A stretch of 64,000 nucleotides of DNA from Pseudomonas sp. FEN (GTDB lineage: Bacteria > Pseudomonadota > Gammaproteobacteria > Pseudomonadales > Pseudomonadaceae), in assembly GCF_904067045.1 (NCBI RefSeq), contig NZ_CAJFDC010000012.1, forward strand, positions 1 to 64,000, given 5' to 3'. Position 1 is the stretch's first letter, and the number at the start of each line of letters is the position of its first letter. The notes beneath the pieces were generated by a model. That model had not been told where the DNA came from, made no database searches, and saw only the letters and a list, made by a program, of their open reading frames with translations. Below are positions 7,384 through 16,054 of the stretch, piece after piece. The position numbers and the translations under genes were made by a program.

Positions 7384-7401
7384 CTACCCATCTACTCACG
7401 A

Positions 7402-8007
7402 ATGCAGAATTTCGACAAGACCATCGTCTCGATCCCGACCTGGCGGCTGATGTCCGAGTCGTTCCGCAACTGGCGTGGCATGCAGCAATCCGGTGGCCGA
7501 CGGATCAAGCGCAGCCTGTTCATCGACGCCGGAGCCATACGTTTCCTGCACGATGACGAAGAACAGCGGCTGAGCCGGGTGCGCCTGCTCACCGACTACA
7601 TCGGTCGCAAGCAGGCCGAACTCAAGGCCTGGAACGAGGCCCAGGGCAATGTCGCGGCAATGGCGGCGAACCGCCGGCGCATGACCAACCTGGGGACCTT
7701 TCGCGCCTACGCCCTGGCGTACCTGAAGAGTCACCCCGAGGTCCAGCAGGACATGACCTGCATGGTCCGCCAGATGCAGACCACCGCCCAGGGCGTGCCG
7801 CTGGAGATCTACTGCTTCACCGGCACCACCGTCTGGGCCGATTACGAACGCATCCAGGGGGATATTTTCGATTACCTGCTGGCGGTGCTGCCGGAGTTCG
7901 GCCTGAGCCTGTACCAGCAACCCAGCGGCAACGACCTGCGGGCCGGGATGTTGCCGGCGCTATTGGCCGCCAGCCATATTCCCGAGCCGCGAGAGCATGC
8001 GCTCTAG
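7402..8007 (+). pseudogene. C-terminal fragment of a YbdG-type mechanosensitive channel (MscS family)
   Basis: The last 200 residues are typical of the cytoplasmic domain of YbdG-like MscS channels: QNFDKTIVSIPTWRLMSES, NWRGMQQSGGRRIKRSLFI, the middle NEAQGNVAAM and the end PEFGLSLYQQPSGNDLR. Full-length relatives have about 415-435 residues, with four or five membrane helices and the pore before this point; all of that is missing. Upstream of 7401 the sequence is AT-rich and unrelated. ATG 7402 is probably fortuitous (relatives have Val there). The fragment cannot form a channel. It marks the point where the island joins the core chromosome. Confidence 0.8.
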
Positions 8008-8864
8008 GCCCTGAGCGGACGCACGCCCAGGCGGCTGACCCACACCGCCGCGAGGATCACCAAGCCGCCGCAGAACAACCGTCCCAAGGGTTCATGCTGG
8101 TTCCAGATCAACAGGTTGATCAGCAAGCCCACCGGCACATGCAGGTTGTTCATCACCGCCAGCGTGCCGCCATTGACCAGGCACGCGCCCTTGTTCCACC
8201 AGTACATCCCCAGCGCCGTGCTCACCAACCCGAGGAACAGCAGCACGGCCCATTGCAAGGGCGCCTCGGGCAGGTAGTTGGCCTTGCCGAACAACAGGAA
8301 CGCCGGCAACGCCACGGCCAGCGCACCCAGGTAGAAATAGCCGAAACGCCGATAATGCGGCAGGTCGCTGGGGTGCCGCGCCACCAGATGCCGGTAAAGC
8401 ACTTGCCCGGCGGCATAGGTGAAGTTGGCCAGTTGCAGCAGCAGGAAACCCATGAAGAAATCCGGATTGATCCGGTCGTAGCGGATCACCGCCGCGCTAG
8501 CCACCGCCACCAGGGCCGCGAGCAGGGCCCAGGGGTTGAAGCGCCGGTTCAAGGCATCTTCGATCAAGGTCACGTGCAACGGCGTGAGAATGGTGAACAG
8601 CAGCACCTCCGGCACCGTCAGCACCCGGAAACTCAGGTACAGGCACACGTAGGTAACGCCGAACTGCAAGGCGCCGATCAGCAGCATGCCGCGCATGAAC
8701 GCCGGTTCCACTTGGCGCCAGCGGGTCAACGGAATGAACACCAGGCCGGCCAGCAGCACCCGCACCAGCACGGCGAAGTAACTGTCGACATGGCCGGCCA
8801 GGTATTCACCGATCAGGCTGAAGGAAAACGCCTGGAGCAGCGTGACGAAAAGTAGATAACCCAT
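8004..8864 (-). CDS. EamA/DMT-family transporter
   Basis: The product has 286 residues and about ten hydrophobic helices in two EamA repeats, as in drug/metabolite transporters of the inner membrane. Clear features are the first helix GYLLFVTLLQAFSFSLIGEY, the mid-protein LLFTILTPLHVTLIEDAL and the late GMYWWNKGACLVNGG. Substrates of this family are small metabolites or amino acids and cannot be predicted here. I chose ATG 8864 because CGAGG lies seven bases upstream and it fits the family; a frame continuing further upstream runs through REP sequence. Its end overlaps the channel fragment's stop by four bases, tail to tail. Confidence 0.82.
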   Translation of the reverse strand: MGYLLFVTLLQAFSFSLIGEYLAGHVDSYFAVLVRVLLAGLVFIPLTRWRQVEPAFMRGMLLIGALQFGVTYVCLYLSFRVLTVPEVLLFTILTPLHVTLIEDALNRRFNPWALLAALVAVASAAVIRYDRINPDFFMGFLLLQLANFTYAAGQVLYRHLVARHPSDLPHYRRFGYFYLGALAVALPAFLLFGKANYLPEAPLQWAVLLFLGLVSTALGMYWWNKGACLVNGGTLAVMNNLHVPVGLLINLLIWNQHEPLGRLFCGGLVILAAVWVSRLGVRPLRA

Positions 8865-8879
8865 GAGTACCTCGTACAT

Positions 8880-9008
8880 GTGGCGAGCGGGCTTGCCCGC
8901 GCCCGACTGCGAAGCAGCCGTAAACCTATGATCCCGATCTACCTGGCACACCGGGGCCAACGCTTTTTGGGGGCGCATCCCCCCAGCGCGGGCAAGCCCG
9001 CTCACCAC
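8880..9008. repeat. REP doublet (REPIN-like), copy A
   Basis: GTGGCGAGCGGGCTTGCCCG at 8880 and its reverse complement ending at 9008 bracket about 85 bp that contain further small hairpins. The same arrangement, with a recognisably similar core, recurs at 32628-32757. Such doublets are typical Pseudomonas extragenic repeats. Confidence 0.85.
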
Positions 9009-9078
9009 AAAAAAGTAATACCGCTCATTGAATGGCCGCGACCTTAGCGACTTTCCGCCGCACAAGGAATCCAGGACG

Positions 9079-9116
9079 AAAAAAAACCCGATCGGGCTGG
9101 GCGGCCGGATCGGGTT
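9079..9116 (-). terminator. Rho-independent terminator after azoR
   Basis: On the minus strand AACCCGATC pairs with GATCGGGTT around a GC-rich loop and is followed by a run of eight T. It lies about 125 bp past the azoR stop codon and is oriented for that gene. Confidence 0.7.
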
Positions 9117-9239
9117 GCATGCACTCAGGGAGCAACCAGTGCAAAGGGAGGTTCGATGCGCGAACAACTTGAAGGGACTACTCGCAGCGCTATTGCTGGC
9201 GACACTAAAACAACCGGCGATTAGCTGAACATTAAGCCT

Positions 9240-9839
9240 TCAAGCCACTTGTGCCAGACGGGCCTTGGCCTGGTTCAGGCCTTTTTCCTGGAAGTCGCCG
9301 CCCATGTTCAGTCCTTCGGCATGAATGAAGGTGACGTCGTGGATACCGATGAACGCCAGTACCTGGCGCAGGTAGGGTTCCTGATGATCGTTGGTGCCAC
9401 CGGCATACAACCCGCCACGAGCGGTCAGGACATAGGCTCGCTTGCCGACCAGCAGACCTTGCGGGCCGGTCTCGGTGTATTTGAAAGTCAGGCCGGCACG
9501 CAGCACATGGTCGAGCCAGGCCTTGAGGGTGCTGGGGATCGCGAAGTTGTACATCGGCGCCGCCAGTACCAGGACGTCCGCCGCCAACAGTTCGTCGGTC
9601 AGTTGGTTGGAACGCTCCAGCGCAGCCTTCTCGGCAGCCGTGCGCTGCTCGGCGGGTTTCATCCAACCGCCCAGCAAGTGGCTGTCCAGATGGGGCACCG
9701 GATCGCTCGCCAGGTCACGGACGGTGATCGGATCGGCCGGGTAGGCGGCATGCCATTGACCGATGAATTGCTGGGTCAACTGACGGGAAACCGAATCTTG
9801 CTGACGGGCGCTGCTTTCGATGATCAGTACACGGGACAT
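9240..9839 (-). CDS. azoR: FMN-dependent NADH-azoreductase
   Basis: The enzyme reduces azo compounds and quinones with NADH in the cytoplasm, working as a homodimer with FMN. The 199-residue length is standard. The flavodoxin-like fold shows in the phosphate-binding N-terminus (LIIESSARQQDSVSRQL) and the FMN-contact loop APMYNFAIP at residues 94-102, with TARGG near residue 140. It is transcribed divergently from the LysR gene to its right, with a small periplasmic protein gene between them. P. aeruginosa has the same azoR/LysR neighbourhood, so the regulator probably controls this gene. Confidence 0.92.
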   Translation of the reverse strand: MSRVLIIESSARQQDSVSRQLTQQFIGQWHAAYPADPITVRDLASDPVPHLDSHLLGGWMKPAEQRTAAEKAALERSNQLTDELLAADVLVLAAPMYNFAIPSTLKAWLDHVLRAGLTFKYTETGPQGLLVGKRAYVLTARGGLYAGGTNDHQEPYLRQVLAFIGIHDVTFIHAEGLNMGGDFQEKGLNQAKARLAQVA

Positions 9840-9986
9840 GGGATAGAAGCTCCATCGCTAAAGGCTGTAAGTCGATGGAATGGAGATTAAACAGCGTTCA
9901 TCCGATAAAAAAGCCGAAAAAATGACTGCAACCTATCTATAAATTTGTTGATAGGCGGAGCATGCTTGGCAGAATGCTCAGGGGCT

Positions 9987-10301
9987 TCATTTTGCCGTGC
10001 AGGTCAGCTCCAGGCGCAGCCTGATGATACTGCGGGTGAATTTGGCGCTGGCGTTCTTACTCTTTCCGGCGGCCACTTCGAGTTTGCGGGTCCGCGGGGA
10101 CTCCGGCCCGTTACGGAACACCACCGTGCAGAGAGCATCGGTTTTCCCGTAGTTGTTCACCTGGATGGCGCCGATATCCGTATCGGTATCGAAGGCCGTG
10201 TAGTCGATGCTCAGGCCGTTGAGGTGTTTCTCGACCTCGATGGGATAAGCCCATGCCGTCAAGGGCAGCATGACCAGCAACACACAACAGATTTTTCTCA
10301 T
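9987..10301 (-). CDS. Small periplasmic protein, conserved in Pseudomonas
   Basis: The product has 104 residues with a clear signal peptide (MRKICCVLLVMLPLTAWA, cleavage after Ala-18). The mature part is an all-beta type sequence with two cysteines (ALCTVV and LTCTAK) that may bond. Relatives in databases are often labelled 3-phosphoglycerate kinase, which cannot be right for a protein of this size with an export signal. ATG 10301 has GGAGG eight bases upstream; a longer frame exists but would bury the signal peptide. Function unknown. Confidence 0.75.
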   Translation of the reverse strand: MRKICCVLLVMLPLTAWAYPIEVEKHLNGLSIDYTAFDTDTDIGAIQVNNYGKTDALCTVVFRNGPESPRTRKLEVAAGKSKNASAKFTRSIIRLRLELTCTAK

Positions 10302-10350
10302 TCGCCAGCCTCCAGTAAGGGCTGCCAGCTTAGGACAAGAGGAACCCAAC

Positions 10351-11274
10351 TTGAAAGCGCCCCGCGTGACCCTTGATCAATGGCGAACGCTGCAGGCCGT
10401 GGTCGATCACGGCGGCTTCGCCCAGGCCGCCGAAGCCCTGCACCGTTCGCAGTCGTCTGTCAGCTACACCGTGGCCCGCATGCAGGATCAGCTCGGCGTG
10501 CCGCTGCTGCGCATCGACGGGCGCAAGGCCGTGCTCACCGAGGCCGGTGGCGTGTTGCTACGGCGCTCCCGGCAACTGGTGAAACAGGCCAGCCAGTTGG
10601 AAGACCTGGCCCACCATATGGAGCAAGGCTGGGAAGCCGAGGTGCGCCTGGTAGTGGACGCCGCCTATCCCAATGCCCGCCTGGTCCGCGCCCTGACCGC
10701 GTTCATGCCGCAGAGCCGCGGTTGCCGCGTGCGCCTGCGCGAAGAAGTGCTGTCCGGGGTGGAGGAAGTCCTGCTCGAAGGCGTCGCGGACCTCGCCATC
10801 AGCAGTTTCAATATCCCCGGTTACCTGGGCACCGAGATGAGCGCGGTGGAATTCGTCGCCGTCGCCCACCCGGAGCACGCCTTGCACCGCCTGCAACGCA
10901 CGCTGACCTTCCAGGACCTGGAAAGCCAGCTGCAGGTGGTGATCCGCGACTCCGGGCGCCAGCAACCGCGCGATGTCGGCTGGCTCGGCGCCGAGCAGCG
11001 CTGGACCGTCGGCAGCCTGGCCACCGCCGCCACCTTCATCGGCAACGGCCTGGGCTTCGCCTGGCTGCCCCGGCACATGATCGAACGGGAAATCCGGGAA
11101 GGCCTGCTCAAAGTGCTACCGTTGGATCAGGGCGGCAGCCGCCACCCGACGTTTTATCTGTACTCGAACAAGGACAAGCCCCTGGGACCGGCCACGCAGA
11201 TTCTGGTCGAACTGCTGCGCACCTTCGACACCGCGCCGCTGGACGCCCCTTTCGCCGCGCCCCAACAAGCCTGA
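10351..11274 (+). CDS. LysR-family transcriptional regulator
   Basis: The product has 307 residues: a winged HTH at residues 8-65 (TLDQWRTLQAVVDHGGFAQA, then RSQSSVSYTVARMQDQLG) and a periplasmic-binding-type effector domain to the end. I start it at TTG 10351, which follows GAGGAA by seven bases and where the HTH begins; earlier in-frame starts run into the divergent gene. By position it is the likely regulator of azoR, the arrangement known in other pseudomonads. The effector is unknown. Confidence 0.85.
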   Translation: MKAPRVTLDQWRTLQAVVDHGGFAQAAEALHRSQSSVSYTVARMQDQLGVPLLRIDGRKAVLTEAGGVLLRRSRQLVKQASQLEDLAHHMEQGWEAEVRLVVDAAYPNARLVRALTAFMPQSRGCRVRLREEVLSGVEEVLLEGVADLAISSFNIPGYLGTEMSAVEFVAVAHPEHALHRLQRTLTFQDLESQLQVVIRDSGRQQPRDVGWLGAEQRWTVGSLATAATFIGNGLGFAWLPRHMIEREIREGLLKVLPLDQGGSRHPTFYLYSNKDKPLGPATQILVELLRTFDTAPLDAPFAAPQQA

Positions 11275-11288
11275 CAGGACGTTGACCG

Positions 11289-12092
11289 ATGGCCTATTTC
11301 GAACATGAAGGTTGCACGCTGCATTATGAGGAGTACGGCCAGGGCACGCCGGTGCTGCTGATCCACGGCCTCGGCTCCAGCACCGAAGACTGGGAAATGC
11401 AGGTGCCAGCACTGGCCGCGCGGCACCGGGTGATCGTCATGGACATACGTGGCCACGGTCGCTCCGACAAACCCAGGGAACGCTACAGCATCGCCGGATT
11501 CAGCGCCGACGTGCTGGCCTTGATCGAACACCTGAACCTGGACCGCCCGCATCTGGTGGGCCTGTCCATGGGTGGGATGATCGGCTTCCAGCTGGCGGTG
11601 GACCAGCCACGGATGTTCAGGAGCCTGTGCGTGGTCAACAGTGTGCCCGAGGTCAAGGTACGCAAACCCGGCGACTACCTGCAATGGGCCAAGCGCTGGA
11701 GCCTGGCCCGACTGCTGGGCCCGAAGCGCATCGGCAAGGCCCTGAGCGCGATGCTGTTTCCCAAGCCCGGACAGGCGCAATTGCGGCGCAAGATGACCGA
11801 GCGCTGGGCAAGAAACGACAAACGTGCTTATCTCGCCAGCTTCGACGCCATCGTCGGCTGGGGTGTCCAGGAACAACTTTCACGGATCGCCTGTCCAACC
11901 CTGATCGTCAGCGCCGACCACGACTACACATCGGTCGCGCTGAAGGAAAGCTATGTCAAACTGATCCCCGATGCGCGCCTGGTGGTGATCGCGGACTCGC
12001 GTCATGCCACGCCGCTGGATCAACCCCAGGTCTTCAACCAAACCCTGCTTGAGTTTCTAACCGCAGTCGAAACCACCACCCAGGATCACTGA
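11289..12092 (+). CDS. Alpha/beta-fold hydrolase
   Basis: The protein has 267 residues and a complete hydrolase core: oxyanion-hole motif HG at 26-27, nucleophile elbow GLSMGG with Ser-93, acid residue in SADHDYT near 210 and catalytic His-239 in DSRHATPLDQP. A helical cap lies between about residues 120 and 190. The substrate is unknown; relatives include esterases and lactonases. It starts 15 bp after the LysR stop and ends 4 bp before ppiA, so the three are probably co-transcribed. Confidence 0.85.
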   Translation: MAYFEHEGCTLHYEEYGQGTPVLLIHGLGSSTEDWEMQVPALAARHRVIVMDIRGHGRSDKPRERYSIAGFSADVLALIEHLNLDRPHLVGLSMGGMIGFQLAVDQPRMFRSLCVVNSVPEVKVRKPGDYLQWAKRWSLARLLGPKRIGKALSAMLFPKPGQAQLRRKMTERWARNDKRAYLASFDAIVGWGVQEQLSRIACPTLIVSADHDYTSVALKESYVKLIPDARLVVIADSRHATPLDQPQVFNQTLLEFLTAVETTTQDH

Positions 12093-12095
12093 ACC

Positions 12096-12659
12096 ATGCT
12101 GAAAAAAATCGCCCTGTTCACCGGCTCCGTGCTGTTCGCCACCCAACTGATGGCCGCCGACGCCGCCAAGGCACCCCATGTACGACTGGAGACCACCAAC
12201 GGCATCATCGAAATCGAGCTGGATCCGGTGCATGCGCCGATCAGTACCAAGAACTTCCTCGCCTATGTCGACAAGGGGTTCTACAACAACACGATTTTCC
12301 ACCGGGTGATTCCGGGCTTCATGGTCCAGGGCGGCGGCTTCACCGCGCAGATGCTGCAGAAACCGACCGAGGCGCCGATCAAGAACGAAGCCAGCAACGG
12401 CCTGCATAACGTGCGTGGCAGCCTGTCGATGGCGCGGACGTCGGATCCGAACTCGGCCACCAGCCAATTCTTCATCAACGTGAAGGACAATGACTTCCTC
12501 GACCCGGGCCGCGATGCCGGCTATGCGGTATTCGCCAAGGTGGTCAAGGGCATGGACGTGGTCGATATCATCGTCAACTCGCCCACCACCACCAAGCAAG
12601 GCATGTCGGACGTACCGGCAGATCCAGTGTTCATCAAGTCGGCCAAGCGGATCGACTAA
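12096..12659 (+). CDS. ppiA: Periplasmic peptidyl-prolyl cis-trans isomerase (cyclophilin)
   Basis: The enzyme speeds proline isomerisation during folding of exported proteins. Residues 1-20 are a signal peptide ending AMAAD-like (QLMAADA). The cyclophilin domain follows with its standard motifs [15 protein letters not shown], the [15 protein letters not shown] catalytic/substrate wall and NDFLDPG. Length (187) fits PpiA. It sits 4 bp behind the hydrolase gene. A strong GC-rich hairpin follows the stop codon. Confidence 0.92.
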   Translation: MLKKIALFTGSVLFATQLMAADAAKAPHVRLETTNGIIEIELDPVHAPISTKNFLAYVDKGFYNNTIFHRVIPGFMVQGGGFTAQMLQKPTEAPIKNEASNGLHNVRGSLSMARTSDPNSATSQFFINVKDNDFLDPGRDAGYAVFAKVVKGMDVVDIIVNSPTTTKQGMSDVPADPVFIKSAKRID

Positions 12660-12664
12660 AAGCA

Positions 12665-12713
12665 GCGGCCAGCTTCAAGCAGCAAGCCTGACTCAGCGCT
12701 TGAAGCGGGCCGC
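12665..12713. terminator. Hairpin after ppiA
   Basis: GCGGCC-AGCTTCAAGC pairs with GCTTGAAGC-GGGCCGC around 17 bases. Only three T follow, so it may be a weak terminator or a REP-like extragenic hairpin. Confidence 0.45.
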
Positions 12714-12757
12714 CGTTTCACCTTCAAGGAGAGCCCGCCCGACGGGCGTCAGAACCC

Positions 12758-14590
12758 ATGCTCTATCGTCGTTTTGAACAACTGATCGATATCTTTCGCG
12801 ACGCCCCCACTGCCGCTCCACCGAACACCGTCCTGCCCTTCTACCTGTATTACCTGCGCCAGGTCTGGCCCAGTTTCGTCGCGCTGTTGATCGTCGGTTT
12901 GTTCGCCGCGCTGATCGAAGTGGCGCTGTTCAGCTACCTGAGCCGGATCATCGACCTGGCCCAGGGCACCCCCAATACCGACTTTTTCCAGGTCCATGGC
13001 CGCGAGCTGCTGTGGATGGCGGTGGTCGCGCTGGTCCTGCGCCCGATCTTCTTCGGCCTGCACGACCTGCTGGTGCACCAGACCATCAGCCCGGGCATGA
13101 CCAGCATGATTCGCTGGCAAAACCACAGTTATGTGCTCAAACAGAGCCTGAACTTCTTCCAGAACGACTTCGCCGGGCGCATCGCCCAGCGCATCATGCA
13201 GACCGGCAACTCGCTGCGCGATTCCGCCGTGCAGGCCGTCGATGCGCTCTGGCACGTGCTGATCTATGTCATCAGTTCCCTGGTACTGTTCGTCGAGGCG
13301 GACTGGCGCCTGATGATCCCACTGTTGATCTGGATCGCCGGCTATATCGGCGCGCTGTACTACTTCGTCCCGCGGGTGAAGGCGCGCTCGGTGATCTCCT
13401 CCGAGGCGCGCTCCAAACTCATGGGGCGGATCGTCGACGGCTACACCAATATCACCACCCTGAAACTCTTCGCCCACACCCGCTTCGAGCAGCAATACGC
13501 CCGCGAGGCTCTGGTGGAGCAGACCGAGAAAACCCAACTGGCTTCGCGGGTGGTGACCAGCATGGACGTGACCATCACCAGCCTGAACGGCCTGCTGATC
13601 GTCACCACCACCGGCCTGGCCTTGTGGTTGTGGACCCAGTCGCTGATCTCGGTCGGCGCCATCGCCCTGGCCACTGGCCTGGTGATCCGTATCGTCAACA
13701 TGTCCGGCTGGATCATGTGGGTGGTCAACGGCATTTTCGAAAATATCGGCATGGTCCAGGACGGTTTGCAGACCATCGCCCAACCGGTCAGCGTCACCGA
13801 CCGTGAACAGGCACCGCGCCTGGCGGTCAGCCAGGGCGAGGTGCGCTTCGAACACGTGGACTTCCATTACGGTAAACGCAGCGGGGTGATCAGCGACCTC
13901 AACCTGACGATTCGTCCGGGCGAGAAAATCGGCCTGATCGGCCCTTCGGGCGCCGGCAAGTCGACCCTGGTCAACCTGCTGCTGCGGCTCTATGACTTGC
14001 AAGGCGGACGCATCCTGGTGGACGGCCAGAACATCGCCGAGGTGGCCCAGGAAAGCCTGCGCGAGCATATCGGCATGATCACCCAGGACACCTCGCTGCT
14101 GCACCGCTCGATCCGCGACAACCTGTTGTACGGCAAGCCCGATGCCAGCGATGAAGAACTCTGGGAAGCCGCGCGCAAGGCCCGGGCCGACGAATTCATC
14201 CCGCTACTGTCGGACGCCCAGGGGCGTACCGGCCTTGATGCCCATGTCGGTGAGCGCGGGGTGAAACTGTCCGGTGGCCAGCGCCAGCGCATCGCGATTG
14301 CCCGGGTGCTGCTCAAGAACGCGCCGATCCTGATCATGGACGAAGCGACCTCGGCCCTGGACTCGGAAGTGGAAGCGGCGATCCAGGAGAGCCTGGAGAC
14401 CTTGATGGAGGGCAAGACCGTGATCGCCATTGCCCACCGACTGTCGACCATTGCCCGTATGGACCGGCTGGTGGTACTGGAAAACGGCCGGATCGCCGAA
14501 ACCGGCAGTCATGCCGAACTGCTGGCTCATGGCGGCCTGTATGCTCGCTTGTGGCAGCATCAGACCGGCGGGTTTGTCGGGATCGATTGA
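12758..14590 (+). CDS. ABC exporter, fused permease and ATPase
   Basis: The product has 610 residues and is a half-transporter that should work as a dimer in the inner membrane. Residues 1-340 form a type I exporter membrane domain with about six helices. The nucleotide-binding domain has Walker A GPSGAGKST at about 395, signature LSGGQRQR at about 504, Walker B ILIMDEATSALD near 525 and the H-loop AIAHRLST. It resembles MsbA/multidrug-type exporters, but the substrate cannot be told. It stands alone between ppiA and the convergent FemAB-like gene. Confidence 0.88.
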   Translation: MLYRRFEQLIDIFRDAPTAAPPNTVLPFYLYYLRQVWPSFVALLIVGLFAALIEVALFSYLSRIIDLAQGTPNTDFFQVHGRELLWMAVVALVLRPIFFGLHDLLVHQTISPGMTSMIRWQNHSYVLKQSLNFFQNDFAGRIAQRIMQTGNSLRDSAVQAVDALWHVLIYVISSLVLFVEADWRLMIPLLIWIAGYIGALYYFVPRVKARSVISSEARSKLMGRIVDGYTNITTLKLFAHTRFEQQYAREALVEQTEKTQLASRVVTSMDVTITSLNGLLIVTTTGLALWLWTQSLISVGAIALATGLVIRIVNMSGWIMWVVNGIFENIGMVQDGLQTIAQPVSVTDREQAPRLAVSQGEVRFEHVDFHYGKRSGVISDLNLTIRPGEKIGLIGPSGAGKSTLVNLLLRLYDLQGGRILVDGQNIAEVAQESLREHIGMITQDTSLLHRSIRDNLLYGKPDASDEELWEAARKARADEFIPLLSDAQGRTGLDAHVGERGVKLSGGQRQRIAIARVLLKNAPILIMDEATSALDSEVEAAIQESLETLMEGKTVIAIAHRLSTIARMDRLVVLENGRIAETGSHAELLAHGGLYARLWQHQTGGFVGID

Positions 14591-14618
14591 GTCGACCGGC
14601 TGCTCCTGCAGGGGGGGA

Positions 14619-15743
14619 TCAGGCCTGGCGGTAGGGTAACGCCGCCCTCGCCTCTTCGGCGTAGGCCAGGATCCCCTGCCGCTCCTGTGCGAGGAAATCC
14701 TTCACCGCCGCCCGTAGTCCCGGGTGACGCAGGTAGTGCCAGGAATGCGTGATCACCGGTTCGAAGCCGCGAATCAGCTTGTGCTCGCCCTGGGCACCGG
14801 CATCGAAACGTTGCAGTCCCTGGGCGATGGCGTAATCCATGCCCTGGTAGAAGCAGGTTTCGAAATGCAACCGGTCGAACTCCGCCAGGCAGCCCCAGTA
14901 ACGACCGTAGAAACTGTCGCCGCCGATCAGGCTGAAGGCCATGGCGACCGGGCGCCCGCCCTGCCTGGCCAGGACCACGCGGATCGACTCGGGCATGCGT
15001 TCGGCCAGCAGACTGAAGAATTCCCGGGTCAGGTAGGGCGCCTGACGGCGCACGGCGTAGGTATTGGCATAGCAGGCATAGACGAAGTCCCATAGCGCTT
15101 CGCTCAACTCTCGGCCTTCCAGCCATTGGAAATCGAAGCCCTGCCCGGCGACCTGCTCGCGCTCCTTGCGCATCTGCTTGCGCTTGCGCGAGCTCAAGGT
15201 ATCGAGGAAGTCCTGGAAATCCCGGTAGCCACGGTTCTGCCAGTGAAACTGGCAACCGTAGCGCTGCAACCAGTCGGGTTGTTCAGCCAGGGCGGCATCG
15301 GCCAGGGCATCGGTGAAGTTGATATGGGCGCTGGAAAGCGCCTCGATTTCCAGATAGCCCGGCAACGCGGCCAACAGCTCGAATCCGTCCTCGGCCCTGG
15401 CCGCCAGCAGCCGCGCACCGCCGACCGGGCTGAACGGCACGGCGGTCAGAAGTTTGGGGTAGTAGGCGATACCCGCCCGCTCACAGGCCTCGGCCCAGCC
15501 GTGGTCGAACACATACTCGCCATAGGAATGCCATTTGCGATAACTCGGCAAGGCCGCCAGCACCCGACCGTTTTCCACGTGCAGCAAATGCTCCGGCTGC
15601 CAGCCCGAGTGCGGGCCGAGGCTGCCGCTGTCCTCCAGGGCGCTCAGGAACGCGTGACCGAGGAAGGGCTGGCCAGCGGGCACCAGCGCATCCCATTGCT
15701 CGGCAGAGACCTCGGAGAGGCTTTGCAGACGTTGTAACGGCAT
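14619..15743 (-). CDS. FemAB/GNAT-like acyltransferase (PF04339-type)
   Basis: The product has 374 residues. It is of the type often labelled peptidoglycan biosynthesis/recognition protein, with two GNAT-like halves. Typical segments are FLGHAFLSALEDSGS near the start, SSRKRKQMRKEREQV in the middle and GGDSFYGRYWGC with FETCFYQGMDYAI in the second half. No direct reaction has been established for the family to my knowledge. ATG 15743 is preferred: conserved sequence starts there and GGGGA precedes it; the upstream extension of the frame is not protein-like. Confidence 0.8.
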   Translation of the reverse strand: MPLQRLQSLSEVSAEQWDALVPAGQPFLGHAFLSALEDSGSLGPHSGWQPEHLLHVENGRVLAALPSYRKWHSYGEYVFDHGWAEACERAGIAYYPKLLTAVPFSPVGGARLLAARAEDGFELLAALPGYLEIEALSSAHINFTDALADAALAEQPDWLQRYGCQFHWQNRGYRDFQDFLDTLSSRKRKQMRKEREQVAGQGFDFQWLEGRELSEALWDFVYACYANTYAVRRQAPYLTREFFSLLAERMPESIRVVLARQGGRPVAMAFSLIGGDSFYGRYWGCLAEFDRLHFETCFYQGMDYAIAQGLQRFDAGAQGEHKLIRGFEPVITHSWHYLRHPGLRAAVKDFLAQERQGILAYAEEARAALPYRQA

Positions 15744-16001
15744 CGATATCCCCAGGCAGGTGCAACACGCAGGGCGAGTATCGCGTAAGTACGGCAGGAA
15801 GGGCGACAGGCAGGATAAAAAATCGATAGCGGCCTGAAAATCGGTCAGCAAGGGAATCTTAAAAACTATTTCATTGGACTTGAAAGTCGCCCGGGAACAC
15901 CATTCCAGAAGGTTCCAGGACAGCGGCCGGGCTGTTCGACCGAAAGCTTCGAGGGCATATATCACGAAGGGACTGAACCCCGGCGCGTGTAAAGGCCAGA
16001 C

Positions 16002-16041
16002 AAAAAAACGCCCCGGACGACATTACATCGAGCGGGGCGCC
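16002..16041 (-). terminator. Rho-independent terminator of the oprD-like gene
   Basis: On the minus strand GCGCCCCGCT pairs with CCGGGGCG, followed by seven T. It starts 14 bases after the porin stop codon. Confidence 0.85.
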
Positions 16042-16054
16042 AAAAGAGCGGAGC

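Larger units (their letters stand above)
1..7401. other. Accessory region (putative genomic island), right end
   Basis: This stretch differs from the rest of the window: lower GC, mostly unrecognised proteins, an AbiEi-type antitoxin, an AbrB-type protein, an Xre regulator, two apparently frameshifted genes and long non-coding gaps. It stops abruptly where a core gene (YbdG-type channel) resumes mid-frame. No integrase or transposase lies in the visible part; it would have to be to the left. The right boundary at about 7401 is inferred from where conserved coding begins. Confidence 0.65.

Noticed and set aside
12749..14104. Minus-strand frame opposite the ABC exporter gene
   Set aside because: It has an Asp/His/Gln-rich composition without any motif; the exporter on the plus strand has all ABC signatures.
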